Of a DNA stretch of 64,000 nt, positions 1-14,141 are shown in pieces (within the stretch, counting starts at the first letter, position 1; each line of letters opens with the position of its first letter). A program made the translations under genes and the position numbers. The stretch is from Siphonodentalium dalli. Lineage: Eukaryota; Mollusca; Scaphopoda; Gadilida; Siphonodentaliidae. Where the stretch lies: positions 133,865,129-133,929,128 of the forward strand of contig CP136064.1 in NCBI GenBank assembly GCA_032622095.1, read 5' to 3'. The notes beneath the pieces were generated by a model. That model was given only the letters and a program-made list of their open reading frames with translations, did not search any database and was not told where the DNA came from.

Positions 1-2214
1 TATTTTTACATAAAATGTTAGATTAATATCTTCTCGACATCATTGTAACATTTTATTGACCATAATCAAGATGAAAATATGTTTTTTTTCGCTGATGGGA
101 CGGAAGCGAAATTGCAGAACGGGATGGGACGGTATTAGATAGGATGGGACGGTATTAGAAAACGCAGAACAGCTAAGATAGACCCCTAAACTTGCTGTTT
201 AGCAATAATACAGCATGTAGCAGCACCAAAATGGCTCTATATGGTCATCAGTGCAGCATTTTATTGGTGATCCCATTTTATTGACCATAATCAAGATGAA
301 AACATGTTTTTTTTCGCTGATGGGACGGAAGCGAAATTGCAGAACGAAAATGTAAACAAGCACCAAATCACCCCATGCATTCACATTTCCCCGTCCCGCG
401 GCGATATTTTTACATAAAATGTTAGATTAATATCTTCTCGACATCATTGTAACATTTTATTGACCATAATCAAGATGAAAACATGATTTTTTTCGCTGAT
501 GGGACGGAAGCGAAATTGCAGAACGGGATGGGACGGTATTAGATAGGATGGGACGGTATTAGAAAACGCAGAACAGCTAAGATAGACCCCTAAACTTGCT
601 GTTTAGCAATAATACAGCATGTAGCAGCACCAAAATGGCTCTATATGGTCATCAGTGCAGCATTTTATTGGTGATCCCATTTTATTGACCATAATCAAGA
701 TGAAAACAACTTTTTTCGTCAATGGGACGGAAGCGAAATTGCAGAACGAAAATGTAAACAAACACCAAATCACCCCATGCATTCACATTTCCCCGTCCCG
801 CGGCGATATTTGTACATAAAATGTTAGATTAACATCTTCTCGACATCATTGTAACATTTTATTGACCATAATCAAGATGAAAACATGTTTTTTTTCGCTG
901 ATGGGACGGAAGCGAAATTGCAGAATGGGATGGGACGGTATTAGATAGGATGGGACGGTATTAGAAAACACAGAACAGCTAAGATAGACCCCTAAACTTG
1001 CTGTTTAGCAATAATACAGCATGTAGCAGCACCAAAATGGCTCTATATGGTCATCAGTGCAGCATTTTATTGGTGATCCCATTTTATTGACCATAATCAA
1101 GATGAAAACATGTTTTTTTTCGCTGATGGGACGGAAGCGAAATTGCAGAACGAAAATGTAAACAAACACCAAATCACCCCATGCATTCACATTTCCCCGT
1201 CCCGCGGCGATATTTTTACATAAAATGTTAGATTAATATCTTCTCGACATCATTGTAACATTTTATTGACCATAATCAAGATGAAAACATGTTTTTTTTC
1301 GCTGATGGGACGGAAGCGAAATTGCAGAACGGGATGGGACGGTATTAGATAGGATGGGACGGTATTAGAAAACGCAGAACAGCTAAGATAGACCCCTAAA
1401 CTTGCTGTTTAGCAATAATACAGCATGTAGCAGCACCAAAATGGCTCTATATGGTCATCAGTGCAGCATTTTATTGGTGATCCCATTTTATTGACCATAA
1501 TCAAGATGAAAACATGTTTTTTTTCGCTGATGGGACGGAAGCGAAATTGCAGAACGAAAATGTAAACAAACACCAAATCACCCCATGCATTCACATTTCC
1601 CCGTCCCGCGGCGATATTTTTACATAAAATGTTAGATTAATATCTTCTCGACATCATTGTAACATTTTATTGACCATAATCAAGATGAAAACATGATTTT
1701 TTTCGCTGATGGGACGGAAGCGAAATTGCAGAACGGGATGGGACGGTATTAGATAGGATGGGACGGTATTAGAAAACGCAGAACAGCTAAGATAGACCCC
1801 TAAACTTGCTGTTTAGCAATAATACAGCATGTAGCAGCACCAAAATGGCTCTATATGGTCATCAGTGCAGCATTTTATTGGTGATCCCATTTTATTGACC
1901 ATAATCAAGATGAAAACAACTTTTTTCGTCAATGGGACGGAAGCGAAATTGCAGAACGAAAATGTAAACAAACACCAAATCACCCCATGCATTCACATTT
2001 CCCCGTCCCGCGGCGATATTTTTACATAAAATGTTAGATTAATATCTTCTCGACATCATTGTAACATTTTAATGACCATAATCAAGATGAAAACATGTTT
2101 TTTTTCGCTGATGGGACGGAAGCGAAATTGCAGAACGGGATGGGACGGTATTAGATAGGATGGGACGGTATTAGAAAACGCAGAACAGCTAAGATAGACC
2201 CCTAAACTTGCTGT

Positions 2215-5200
2215 TTAGCAATAATACAGCATGTAGCAGCACCAAAATGGCTCTATATGGTCATCAGTGCAGCATTGTATTGGTGATCCCATTTTATTGA
2301 CCATAATCAAGATGAAAACATGTTTTTTTTCGCTGATGGGACGGAAGCGAAGTTGCAGAACGAAAATGTAAACAAACACCAAATCACCCCATGCATTCAC
2401 ATTTCCCCGTCCCGCGGCGATATTTGTACATAAAATGTTAGATTAACATCTTCTCGACATCATTGTAACATTTTATTGACCATAATCAAGATGAAAACAT
2501 GTTTTTTTTCGCTGATGGGACGGAAGCGAAATTGCAGAATGGGATGGGACGGTATTAGATAGGATGGGACGGTATTAGAAAACACAGAACAGCTAAGATA
2601 GACCCCTAAACTTGCTGTTTAGCAATAATACAGCATGTAGCAGCACCAAAATGGCTCTATATGGTCATCAGTGCAGCATTTTATTGGTGATCCCATTTTA
2701 TTGACCATAATCAAGATGAAAACATGTTTTTTTTCGCTGATGGGACGGAAGCGAAATTGCAGAACGAAAATGTAAACAAACACCAAATCACCCCATGCAT
2801 TCACATTTCCCCGTCCCGCGGCGATATTTTTACATAAAATGTTAGATTAATATCTTCTCGACATCATTGTAACATTTTATTGACCATAATCAAGATGAAA
2901 ACATGTTTTTTTTCGCTGATGGGACGGAAGCGAAATTGCAGAACGGGATGGGACGGTATTAGATAGGATGGGACGGTATTAGAAAACGCAGAACAGCTAA
3001 GATAGACCCCTAAACTTGCTGTTTAGCAATAATACAGCATGTAGCAGCACCAAAATGGCTCTATATGGTCATCAGTGCAGCATTTTATTGGTGATCCCAT
3101 TTTATTGACCATAATCAAGATGAAAACATGTTTTTTTTCGCTGATGGGACGGAAGCGAAATTGCAGAACGAAAATGTAAACAAACACCAAATCACCCCAT
3201 GCATTCACATTTCCCCGTCCCGCGGCGATATTTTTACATAAAATGTTAGATTAATATCTTCTCGACATCATTGTAACATTTTATTGACCATAATCAAGAT
3301 GAAAACATGTTTTTTTTCGCTGATGGGACGGAAGCGAAATTGCAGAATGGGATGGGACGGTATTAGATAGGATGGGACGGTATTAGAAAACACAGAACAG
3401 CTAAGATAGACCCCTAAACTTGCTGTTTAGCAATAATACAGCATGTAGCAGCACCAAAATGGCTCTATATGGTCATCAGTGCAGCATTTTATTGGTGATC
3501 CCATTTTATTGACCATAATCAAGATGAAAACATGTTTTTTTTCGCTGATGGGACGGAAGCGAAATTGCAGAACGAAAATGTAAACAAACACCAAATCACC
3601 CCATGCATTCACATTTCCCCGTCCCGCGGCGATATTTTTACATAAAATGTTAGATTAATATCTTCTCGACATCATTGTAACATTTTATTGACCATAATCA
3701 AGATGAAAACATGTTTTTTTTCGCTGATGGGACGGAAGCGAAATTGCAGAACGGGATGGGACGGTATTAGATAGGATGGGACGGTATTAGAAAACGCAGA
3801 ACAGCTAAGATAGACCCCTAAACTTGCTGTTTAGCAATAATACAGCATGTAGCAGCACCAAAATGGCTCTATATGGTCATCAGTGCAGCATTTTATTGGT
3901 GATCCCATTTTATTGACCATAATCAAGATGAAAACATGTTTTTTTTCGCTGATGGGACGGAAGCGAAATTGCAGAACGAAAATGTAAACAAACACCAAAT
4001 CACCCCATGCATTCACATTTCCCCGTCCCGCGGCGATATTTTTACATAAAATGTTAGATTAATATCTTCTCGACATCATTGTAACATTTTATTGACCATA
4101 ATCAAGATGAAAACATGATTTTTTTCGCTGATGGGACGGAAGCGAAATTGCAGAACGGGATGGGACGGTATTAGATAGGATGGGACGGTATTAGAAAACG
4201 CAGAACAGCTAAGATAGACCCCTAAACTTGCTGTTTAGCAATAATACAGCATGTAGCAGCACCAAAATGGCTCTATATGGTCATCAGTGCAGCATTTTAT
4301 TGGTGATCCCATTTTATTGACCATAATCAAGATGAAAACAACTTTTTTCGTCAATGGGACGGAAGCGAAATTGCAGAACGAAAATGTAAACAAACACCAA
4401 ATCACCCCATGCATTCACATTTCCCCGTCCCGCGGCGATATTTTTACATAAAATGTTAGATTAATATCTTCTCGACATCATTGTAACATTTTATTGACCA
4501 TAATCAAGATGAAAACATGTTTTTTTTCGCTGATGGGACGGAAGCGAAATTGCAGAACGGGATGGGACGGTATTAGATAGGATGGGACGGTATTAGAAAA
4601 CGCAGAACAGCTAAGATAGACCCCTAAACTTGCTGTTTAGCAATAATACAGCATGTAGCAGCACCAAAATGGCTCTATATGGTCATCAGTGCAGCATTTT
4701 ATTGGTGATCCCATTTTATTGACCATAATCAAGATGAAAACATGTTTTTTTTCGCTGATGGGACGGAAGCGAAATTGCAGAACGAAAATGTAAACAAGCA
4801 CCAAATCACCCCATGCATTCACATTTCCCCGTCCCGCGGCGATATTTTTACATAAAATGTTAGATTAATATCTTCTCGACATCATTGTAACATTTTATTG
4901 ACCATAATCAAGATGAAAACATGATTTTTTTCGCTGATGGGACGGAAGCGAAATTGCAGAACGGGATGGGACGGTATTAGATAGGATGGGACGGTATTAG
5001 AAAACGCAGAACAGCTAAGATAGACCCCTAAACTTGCTGTTTAGCAATAATACAGCATGTAGCAGCACCAAAATGGCTCTATATGGTCATCAGTGCAGCA
5101 TTTTATTGGTGATCCCATTTTATTGACCATAATCAAGATGAAAACAACTTTTTTCGTCAATGGGACGGAAGCGAAATTGCAGAACGAAAATGTAAACAAA

Positions 5201-7056
5201 CACCAAATCACCCCATGCATTCACATTTCCCCGTCCCGCGGCGATATTTTTACATAAAATGTTAGATTAATATCTTCTCGACATCATTGTAACATTTTAA
5301 TGACCATAATCAAGATGAAAACATGTTTTTTTTCGCTGATGGGACGGAAGCGAAATTGCAGAACGGGATGGGACGGTATTAGATAGGATGGGACGGTATT
5401 AGAAAACGCAGAACAGCTAAGATAGACCCCTAAACTTGCTGTTTAGCAATAATACAGCATGTAGCAGCACCAAAATGGCTCTATATGGTCATCAGTGCAG
5501 CATTGTATTGGTGATCCCATTTTATTGACCATAATCAAGATGAAAACATGTTTTTTTTCGCTGATGGGACGGAAGCGAAATTGCAGAACGAAAATGTAAA
5601 CAAACACCAAATCACCCCATGCATTCACATTTCCCCGTCCCGCGGCGATATTTGTACATAAAATGTTAGATTAACATCTTCTCGACATCATTGTAACATT
5701 TTATTGACCATAATCAAGATGAAAACATGTTTTTTTTCGCTGATGGGACGGAAGCGAAATTGCAGAATGGGATGGGACGGTATTAGATAGGATGGGACGG
5801 TATTAGAAAACACAGAACAGCTAAGATAGACCCCTAAACTTGCTGTTTAGCAATAATACAGCATGTAGCAGCACCAAAATGGCTCTATATGGTCATCAGT
5901 GCAGCATTTTATTGGTGATCCCATTTTATTGACCATAATCAAGATGAAAACATGTTTTTTTTCGCTGATGGGACGGAAGCGAAATTGCAGAACGAAAATG
6001 TAAACAAACACCAAATCACCCCATGCATTCACATTTCCCCGTCCCGCGGCGATATTTTTACATAAAATGTTAGATTAATATCTTCTCGACATTATTGTAA
6101 CATTTTATTGACCATAATCAAGATGAAAACATGTTTTTTTTCGCTGATGGGACGGAAGCGAAATTGCAGAACGGGATGGGACGGTATTAGATAGGATGGG
6201 ACGGTATTAGAAAACGCAGAACAGCTAAGATAGACCCCTAAACTTGCTGTTTAGCAATAATACAGCATGTAGCAGCACCAAAATGGCTCTATATGGTCAT
6301 CAGTGCAGCATTTTATTGGTGATCCCATTTTATTGACCATAATCAAGATGAAAACATGTTTTTTTTCGCTGATGGGACGGAAGCGAAATTGCAGAACGAA
6401 AATGTAAACAAACACCAAATCACCCCATGCATTCACATTTCCCCGTCCCGCGGCGATATTTTTACATAAAATGTTAGATTAATATCTTCTCGACATCATT
6501 GTAACATTTTATTGACCATAATCAAGATGAAAACATGATTTTTTTCGCTGATGGGACGGAAGCGAAATTGCAGAACGGGATGGGACGGTATTAGATAGGA
6601 TGGGACGGTATTAGAAAACGCAGAACAGCTAAGATAGACCCCTAAACTTGCTGTTTAGCAATAATACAGCATGTAGCAGCACCAAAATGGCTCTATATGG
6701 TCATCAGTGCAGCATTTTATTGGTGATCCCATTTTATTGACCATAATCAAGATGAAAACAACTTTTTTCGTCAATGGGACGGAAGCGAAATTGCAGAACG
6801 AAAATGTAAACAAACACCAAATCACCCCATGCATTCACATTTCCCCGTCCCGCGGCGATATTTTTACATAAAATGTTAGATTAATATCTTCTCGACATCA
6901 TTGTAACATTTTAATGACCATAATCAAGATGAAAACATGTTTTTTTTCGCTGATGGGACGGAAGCGAAATTGCAGAACGGGATGGGACGGTATTAGATAG
7001 GATGGGACGGTATTAGAAAACGCAGAACAGCTAAGATAGACCCCTAAACTTGCTGT
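2215..7056 (+). repeat. 12-monomer higher-order block, copy 1
   Basis: Monomer order is C-A-A-A-A-B-A1-B-C'-A-A-B, 4,842 bp. The same order and length recur at 9,075-13,916 (offset 6,860). The copies are almost identical; a visible difference is CGACATTATTG near 6,090 here versus CGACATCATTG in the other copy. Confidence 0.88.
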
Positions 7057-9074
7057 TTAGCAATAATACAGCATGTAGCAGCACCAAAATGGCTCTATAT
7101 GGTCATCAGTGCAGCATTGTATTGGTGATCCCATTTTATTGACCATAATCAAGATGAAAACATGTTTTTTTTCGCTGATGGGACGGAAGCGAAGTTGCAG
7201 AACGAAAATGTAAACAAACACCAAATCACCCCATGCATTCACATTTCCCCGTCCCGCGGCGATATTTGTACATAAAATGTTAGATTAACATCTTCTCGAC
7301 ATCATTGTAACATTTTATTGACCATAATCAAGATGAAAACATGTTTTTTTTCGCTGATGGGACGGAAGCGAAATTGCAGAATGGGATGGGACGGTATTAG
7401 ATAGGATGGGACGGTATTAGAAAACACAGAACAGCTAAGATAGACCCCTAAACTTGCTGTTTAGCAATAATACAGCATGTAGCAGCACCAAAATGGCTCT
7501 ATATGGTCATCAGTGCAGCATTTTATTGGTGATCCCATTTTATTGACCATAATCAAGATGAAAACATGTTTTTTTTCGCTGATGGGACGGAAGCGAAATT
7601 GCAGAACGAAAATGTAAACAAACACCAAATCACCCCATGCATTCACATTTCCCCGTCCCGCGGCGATATTTTTACATAAAATGTTAGATTAATATCTTCT
7701 CGACATCATTGTAACATTTTATTGACCATAATCAAGATGAAAACATGTTTTTTTTCGCTGATGGGACGGAAGCGAAATTGCAGAACGGGATGGGACGGTA
7801 TTAGATAGGATGGGACGGTATTAGAAAACGCAGAACAGCTAAGATAGACCCCTAAACTTGCTGTTTAGCAATAATACAGCATGTAGCAGCACCAAAATGG
7901 CTCTATATGGTCATCAGTGCAGCATTTTATTGGTGATCCCATTTTATTGACCATAATCAAGATGAAAACATGTTTTTTTTCGCTGATGGGACGGAAGCGA
8001 AATTGCAGAACGAAAATGTAAACAAACACCAAATCACCCCATGCATTCACATTTCCCCGTCCCGCGGCGATATTTTTACATAAAATGTTAGATTAATATC
8101 TTCTCGACATCATTGTAACATTTTATTGACCATAATCAAGATGAAAACATGTTTTTTTTCGCTGATGGGACGGAAGCGAAATTGCAGAACGGGATGGGAC
8201 GGTATTAGATAGGATGGGACGGTATTAGAAAACGCGGAACAGCTAAGATAGACCCCTAAACTTGCTGTTTAGCAATAATACAGCATGTAGCAGCACCAAA
8301 ATGGCTCTATATGGTCATCAGTGCAGCATTTTATTGGTGATCCCATTTTATTGACCATAATCAAGATGAAAACATGTTTTTTTTCGCTGATGGGACGGAA
8401 GCGAAATTGCAGAACGAAAATGTAAACAAACACCAAATCACCCCATGCATTCACATTTCCCCGTCCCGCGGCGATATTTTTACATAAAATGTTAGATTAA
8501 TATCTTCTCGACATCATTGTAACATTTTATTGACCATAATCAAGATGAAAACATGATTTTTTTCGCTGATGGGACGGAAGCGAAATTGCAGAACGGGATG
8601 GGACGGTATTAGATAGGATGGGACGGTGTTAGAAAACGCAGAACAGCTAAGATAGACCCCTAAACTTGCTGTTTAGCAATAATACAGCATGTAGCAGCAC
8701 CAAAATGGCTCTATATGGTCATCAGTGCAGCATTTTATTGGTGATCCCATTTTATTGACCATAATCAAGATGAAAACAACTTTTTTCGTCAATGGGACGG
8801 AAGCGAAATTGCAGAACGAAAATGTAAACAAACACCAAATCACCCCATGCATTCACATTTCCCCGTCCCGCGGCGATATTTTTACATAAAATGTTAGATT
8901 AATATCTTCTCGACATCATTGTAACATTTTAATGACCATAATCAAGATGAAAACATGTTTTTTTTCGCTGATGGGACGGAAGCGAAATTGCAGAACGGGA
9001 TGGGACGGTATTAGATAGGATGGGACGGTATTAGAAAACGCAGAACAGCTAAGATAGACCCCTAAACTTGCTGT

Positions 9075-12000
9075 TTAGCAATAATACAGCATGTAGCAGC
9101 ACCAAAATGGCTCTATATGGTCATCAGTGCAGCATTGTATTGGTGATCCCATTTTATTGACCATAATCAAGATGAAAACATGTTTTTTTTCGCTGATGGG
9201 ACGGAAGCGAAGTTGCAGAACGAAAATGTAAACAAACACCAAATCACCCCATGCATTCACATTTCCCCGTCCCGCGGCGATATTTGTACATAAAATGTTA
9301 GATTAACATCTTCTCGACATCATTGTAACATTTTATTGACCATAATCAAGATGAAAACATGTTTTTTTTCGCTGATGGGACGGAAGCGAAATTGCAGAAT
9401 GGGATGGGACGGTATTAGATAGGATGGGACGGTATTAGAAAACACAGAACAGCTAAGATAGACCCCTAAACTTGCTGTTTAGCAATAATACAGCATGTAG
9501 CAGCACCAAAATGGCTCTATATGGTCATCAGTGCAGCATTTTATTGGTGATCCCATTTTATTGACCATAATCAAGATGAAAACATGTTTTTTTTCGCTGA
9601 TGGGACGGAAGCGAAATTGCAGAACGAAAATGTAAACAAACACCAAATCACCCCATGCATTCACATTTCCCCGTCCCGCGGCGATATTTTTACATAAAAT
9701 GTTAGATTAATATCTTCTCGACATCATTGTAACATTTTATTGACCATAATCAAGATGAAAACATGTTTTTTTTCGCTGATGGGACGGAAGCGAAATTGCA
9801 GAACGGGATGGGACGGTATTAGATAGGATGGGACGGTATTAGAAAACGCAGAACAGCTAAGATAGACCCCTAAACTTGCTGTTTAGCAATAATACAGCAT
9901 GTAGCAGCACCAAAATGGCTCTATATGGTCATCAGTGCAGCATTTTATTGGTGATCCCATTTTATTGACCATAATCAAGATGAAAACATGTTTTTTTTCG
10001 CTGATGGGACGGAAGCGAAATTGCAGAACGAAAATGTAAACAAACACCAAATCACCCCATGCATTCACATTTCCCCGTCCCGCGGCGATATTTTTACATA
10101 AAATGTTAGATTAATATCTTCTCGACATCATTGTAACATTTTATTGACCATAATCAAGATGAAAACATGTTTTTTTTCGCTGATGGGACGGAAGCGAAAT
10201 TGCAGAATGGGATGGGACGGTATTAGATAGGATGGGACGGTATTAGAAAACACAGAACAGCTAAGATAGACCCCTAAACTTGCTGTTTAGCAATAATACA
10301 GCATGTAGCAGCACCAAAATGGCTCTATATGGTCATCAGTGCAGCATTTTATTGGTGATCCCATTTTATTGACCATAATCAAGATGAAAACATGTTTTTT
10401 TTCGCTGATGGGACGGAAGCGAAATTGCAGAACGAAAATGTAAACAAACACCAAATCACCCCATGCATTCACATTTCCCCGTCCCGCGGCGATATTTTTA
10501 CATAAAATGTTAGATTAATATCTTCTCGACATCATTGTAACATTTTATTGACCATAATCAAGATGAAAACATGTTTTTTTTCGCTGATGGGACGGAAGCG
10601 AAATTGCAGAACGGGATGGGACGGTATTAGATAGGATGGGACGGTATTAGAAAACGCAGAACAGCTAAGATAGACCCCTAAACTTGCTGTTTAGCAATAA
10701 TACAGCATGTAGCAGCACCAAAATGGCTCTATATGGTCATCAGTGCAGCATTTTATTGGTGATCCCATTTTATTGACCATAATCAAGATGAAAACATGTT
10801 TTTTTTCGCTGATGGGACGGAAGCGAAATTGCAGAACGAAAATGTAAACAAACACCAAATCACCCCATGCATTCACATTTCCCCGTCCCGCGGCGATATT
10901 TTTACATAAAATGTTAGATTAATATCTTCTCGACATCATTGTAACATTTTATTGACCATAATCAAGATGAAAACATGATTTTTTTCGCTGATGGGACGGA
11001 AGCGAAATTGCAGAACGGGATGGGACGGTATTAGATAGGATGGGACGGTATTAGAAAACGCAGAACAGCTAAGATAGACCCCTAAACTTGCTGTTTAGCA
11101 ATAATACAGCATGTAGCAGCACCAAAATGGCTCTATATGGTCATCAGTGCAGCATTTTATTGGTGATCCCATTTTATTGACCATAATCAAGATGAAAACA
11201 ACTTTTTTCGTCAATGGGACGGAAGCGAAATTGCAGAACGAAAATGTAAACAAACACCAAATCACCCCATGCATTCACATTTCCCCGTCCCGCGGCGATA
11301 TTTTTACATAAAATGTTAGATTAATATCTTCTCGACATCATTGTAACATTTTATTGACCATAATCAAGATGAAAACATGTTTTTTTTCGCTGATGGGACG
11401 GAAGCGAAATTGCAGAACGGGATGGGACGGTATTAGATAGGATGGGACGGTATTAGAAAACGCAGAACAGCTAAGATAGACCCCTAAACTTGCTGTTTAG
11501 CAATAATACAGCATGTAGCAGCACCAAAATGGCTCTATATGGTCATCAGTGCAGCATTTTATTGGTGATCCCATTTTATTGACCATAATCAAGATGAAAA
11601 CATGTTTTTTTTCGCTGATGGGACGGAAGCGAAATTGCAGAACGAAAATGTAAACAAGCACCAAATCACCCCATGCATTCACATTTCCCCGTCCCGCGGC
11701 GATATTTTTACATAAAATGTTAGATTAATATCTTCTCGACATCATTGTAACATTTTATTGACCATAATCAAGATGAAAACATGATTTTTTTCGCTGATGG
11801 GACGGAAGCGAAATTGCAGAACGGGATGGGACGGTATTAGATAGGATGGGACGGTATTAGAAAACGCAGAACAGCTAAGATATACCCCTAAACTTGCTGT
11901 TTAGCAATAATACAGCATGTAGCAGCACCAAAATGGCTCTATATGGTCATCAGTGCAGCATTTTATTGGTGATCCCATTTTATTGACCATAATCAAGATG

Positions 12001-13916
12001 AAAACAACTTTTTTCGTCAATGGGACGGAAGCGAAATTGCAGAACGAAAATGTAAACAAACACCAAATCACCCCATGCATTCACATTTCCCCGTCCCGCG
12101 GCGATATTTTTACATAAAATGTTAGATTAATATCTTCTCGACATCATTGTAACATTTTAATGACCATAATCAAGATGAAAACATGTTTTTTTTCGCTGAT
12201 GGGACGGAAGCGAAATTGCAGAACGGGATGGGACGGTATTAGATAGGATGGGACGGTATTAGAAAACGCAGAACAGCTAAGATAGACCCCTAAACTTGCT
12301 GTTTAGCAATAATACAGCATGTAGCAGCACCAAAATGGCTCTATATGGTCATCAGTGCAGCATTGTATTGGTGATCCCATTTTATTGACCATAATCAAGA
12401 TGAAAACATGTTTTTTTTCGCTGATGGGACGGAAGCGAAATTGCAGAACGAAAATGTAAACAAACACCAAATCACCCCATGCATTCACATTTCCCCGTCC
12501 CGCGGCGATATTTGTACATAAAATGTTAGATTAACATCTTCTCGACATCATTGTAACATTTTATTGACCATAATCAAGATGAAAACATGTTTTTTTTCGC
12601 TGATGGGACGGAAGCGAAATTGCAGAATGGGATGGGACGGTATTAGATAGGATGGGACGGTATTAGAAAACACAGAACAGCTAAGATAGACCCCTAAACT
12701 TGCTGTTTAGCAATAATACAGCATGTAGCAGCACCAAAATGGCTCTATATGGTCATCAGTGCAGCATTTTATTGGTGATCCCATTTTATTGACCATAATC
12801 AAGATGAAAACATGTTTTTTTTCGCTGATGGGACGGAAGCGAAATTGCAGAACGAAAATGTAAACAAACACCAAATCACCCCATGCATTCACATTTCCCC
12901 GTCCCGCGGCGATATTTTTACATAAAATGTTAGATTAATATCTTCTCGACATCATTGTAACATTTTATTGACCATAATCAAGATGAAAACATGTTTTTTT
13001 TCGCTGATGGGACGGAAGCGAAATTGCAGAACGGGATGGGACGGTATTAGATAGGATGGGACGGTATTAGAAAACGCAGAACAGCTAAGATAGACCCCTA
13101 AACTTGCTGTTTAGCAATAATACAGCATGTAGCAGCACCAAAATGGCTCTATATGGTCATCAGTGCAGCATTTTATTGGTGATCCCATTTTATTGACCAT
13201 AATCAAGATGAAAACATGTTTTTTTTCGCTGATGGGACGGAAGCGAAATTGCAGAACGAAAATGTAAACAAACACCAAATCACCCCATGCATTCACATTT
13301 CCCCGTCCCGCGGCGATATTTTTACATAAAATGTTAGATTAATATCTTCTCGACATCATTGTAACATTTTATTGACCATAATCAAGATGAAAACATGATT
13401 TTTTTCGCTGATGGGACGGAAGCGAAATTGCAGAACGGGATGGGACGGTATTAGATAGGATGGGACGGTATTAGAAAACGCAGAACAGCTAAGATAGACC
13501 CCTAAACTTGCTGTTTAGCAATAATACAGCATGTAGCAGCACCAAAATGGCTCTATATGGTCATCAGTGCAGCATTTTATTGGTGATCCCATTTTATTGA
13601 CCATAATCAAGATGAAAACAACTTTTTTCGTCAATGGGACGGAAGCGAAATTGCAGAACGAAAATGTAAACAAACACCAAATCACCCCATGCATTCACAT
13701 TTCCCCGTCCCGCGGCGATATTTTTACATAAAATGTTAGATTAATATCTTCTCGACATCATTGTAACATTTTATTGACCATAATCAAGATGAAAACATGT
13801 TTTTTTTCGCTGATGGGACGGAAGCGAAATTGCAGAACGGGATGGGACGGTATTAGATAGGATGGGACGGTATTAGAAAACGCAGAACAGCTAAGATAGA
13901 CCCCTAAACTTGCTGT
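9075..13916 (+). repeat. 12-monomer higher-order block, copy 2
   Basis: Same monomer order and exactly the same length (4,842 bp) as 2,215-7,056. A private variant is TATACCCC near 11,881 for the usual TAGACCCC. The agreement of twelve ordered variant monomers shows a block-sized duplication, not independent monomer amplification. Confidence 0.88.
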
Positions 13917-14141
13917 TTAGCAATAATACAGCATGTAGCAGCACCAAAATGGCTCTATATGGTCATCAGTGCAGCATTTTATTGGTGATCCCATTTTATT
14001 GACCATAATCAAGATGAAAACATGTTTTTTTTCGCTGATGGGACGGAAGCGAAATTGCAGAACGGGATGGGACGGTATTAGATAGGATGGGACGGTATTA
14101 GAAAACGCAGAACAGCTAAGATAGACCCCTAAACTTGCTGT
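13917..14141 (+). repeat. Half-deleted satellite monomer (225 bp)
   Basis: This unit is 225 bp instead of 404. After GAAATTGCAGAACG it runs straight into GGGATGGGACGG, which normally follows the second internal copy of the 73-bp shared segment. The lost 179 bp is exactly the spacing between the two internal copies in a normal monomer. This is the expected product of recombination between them. Confidence 0.92.
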
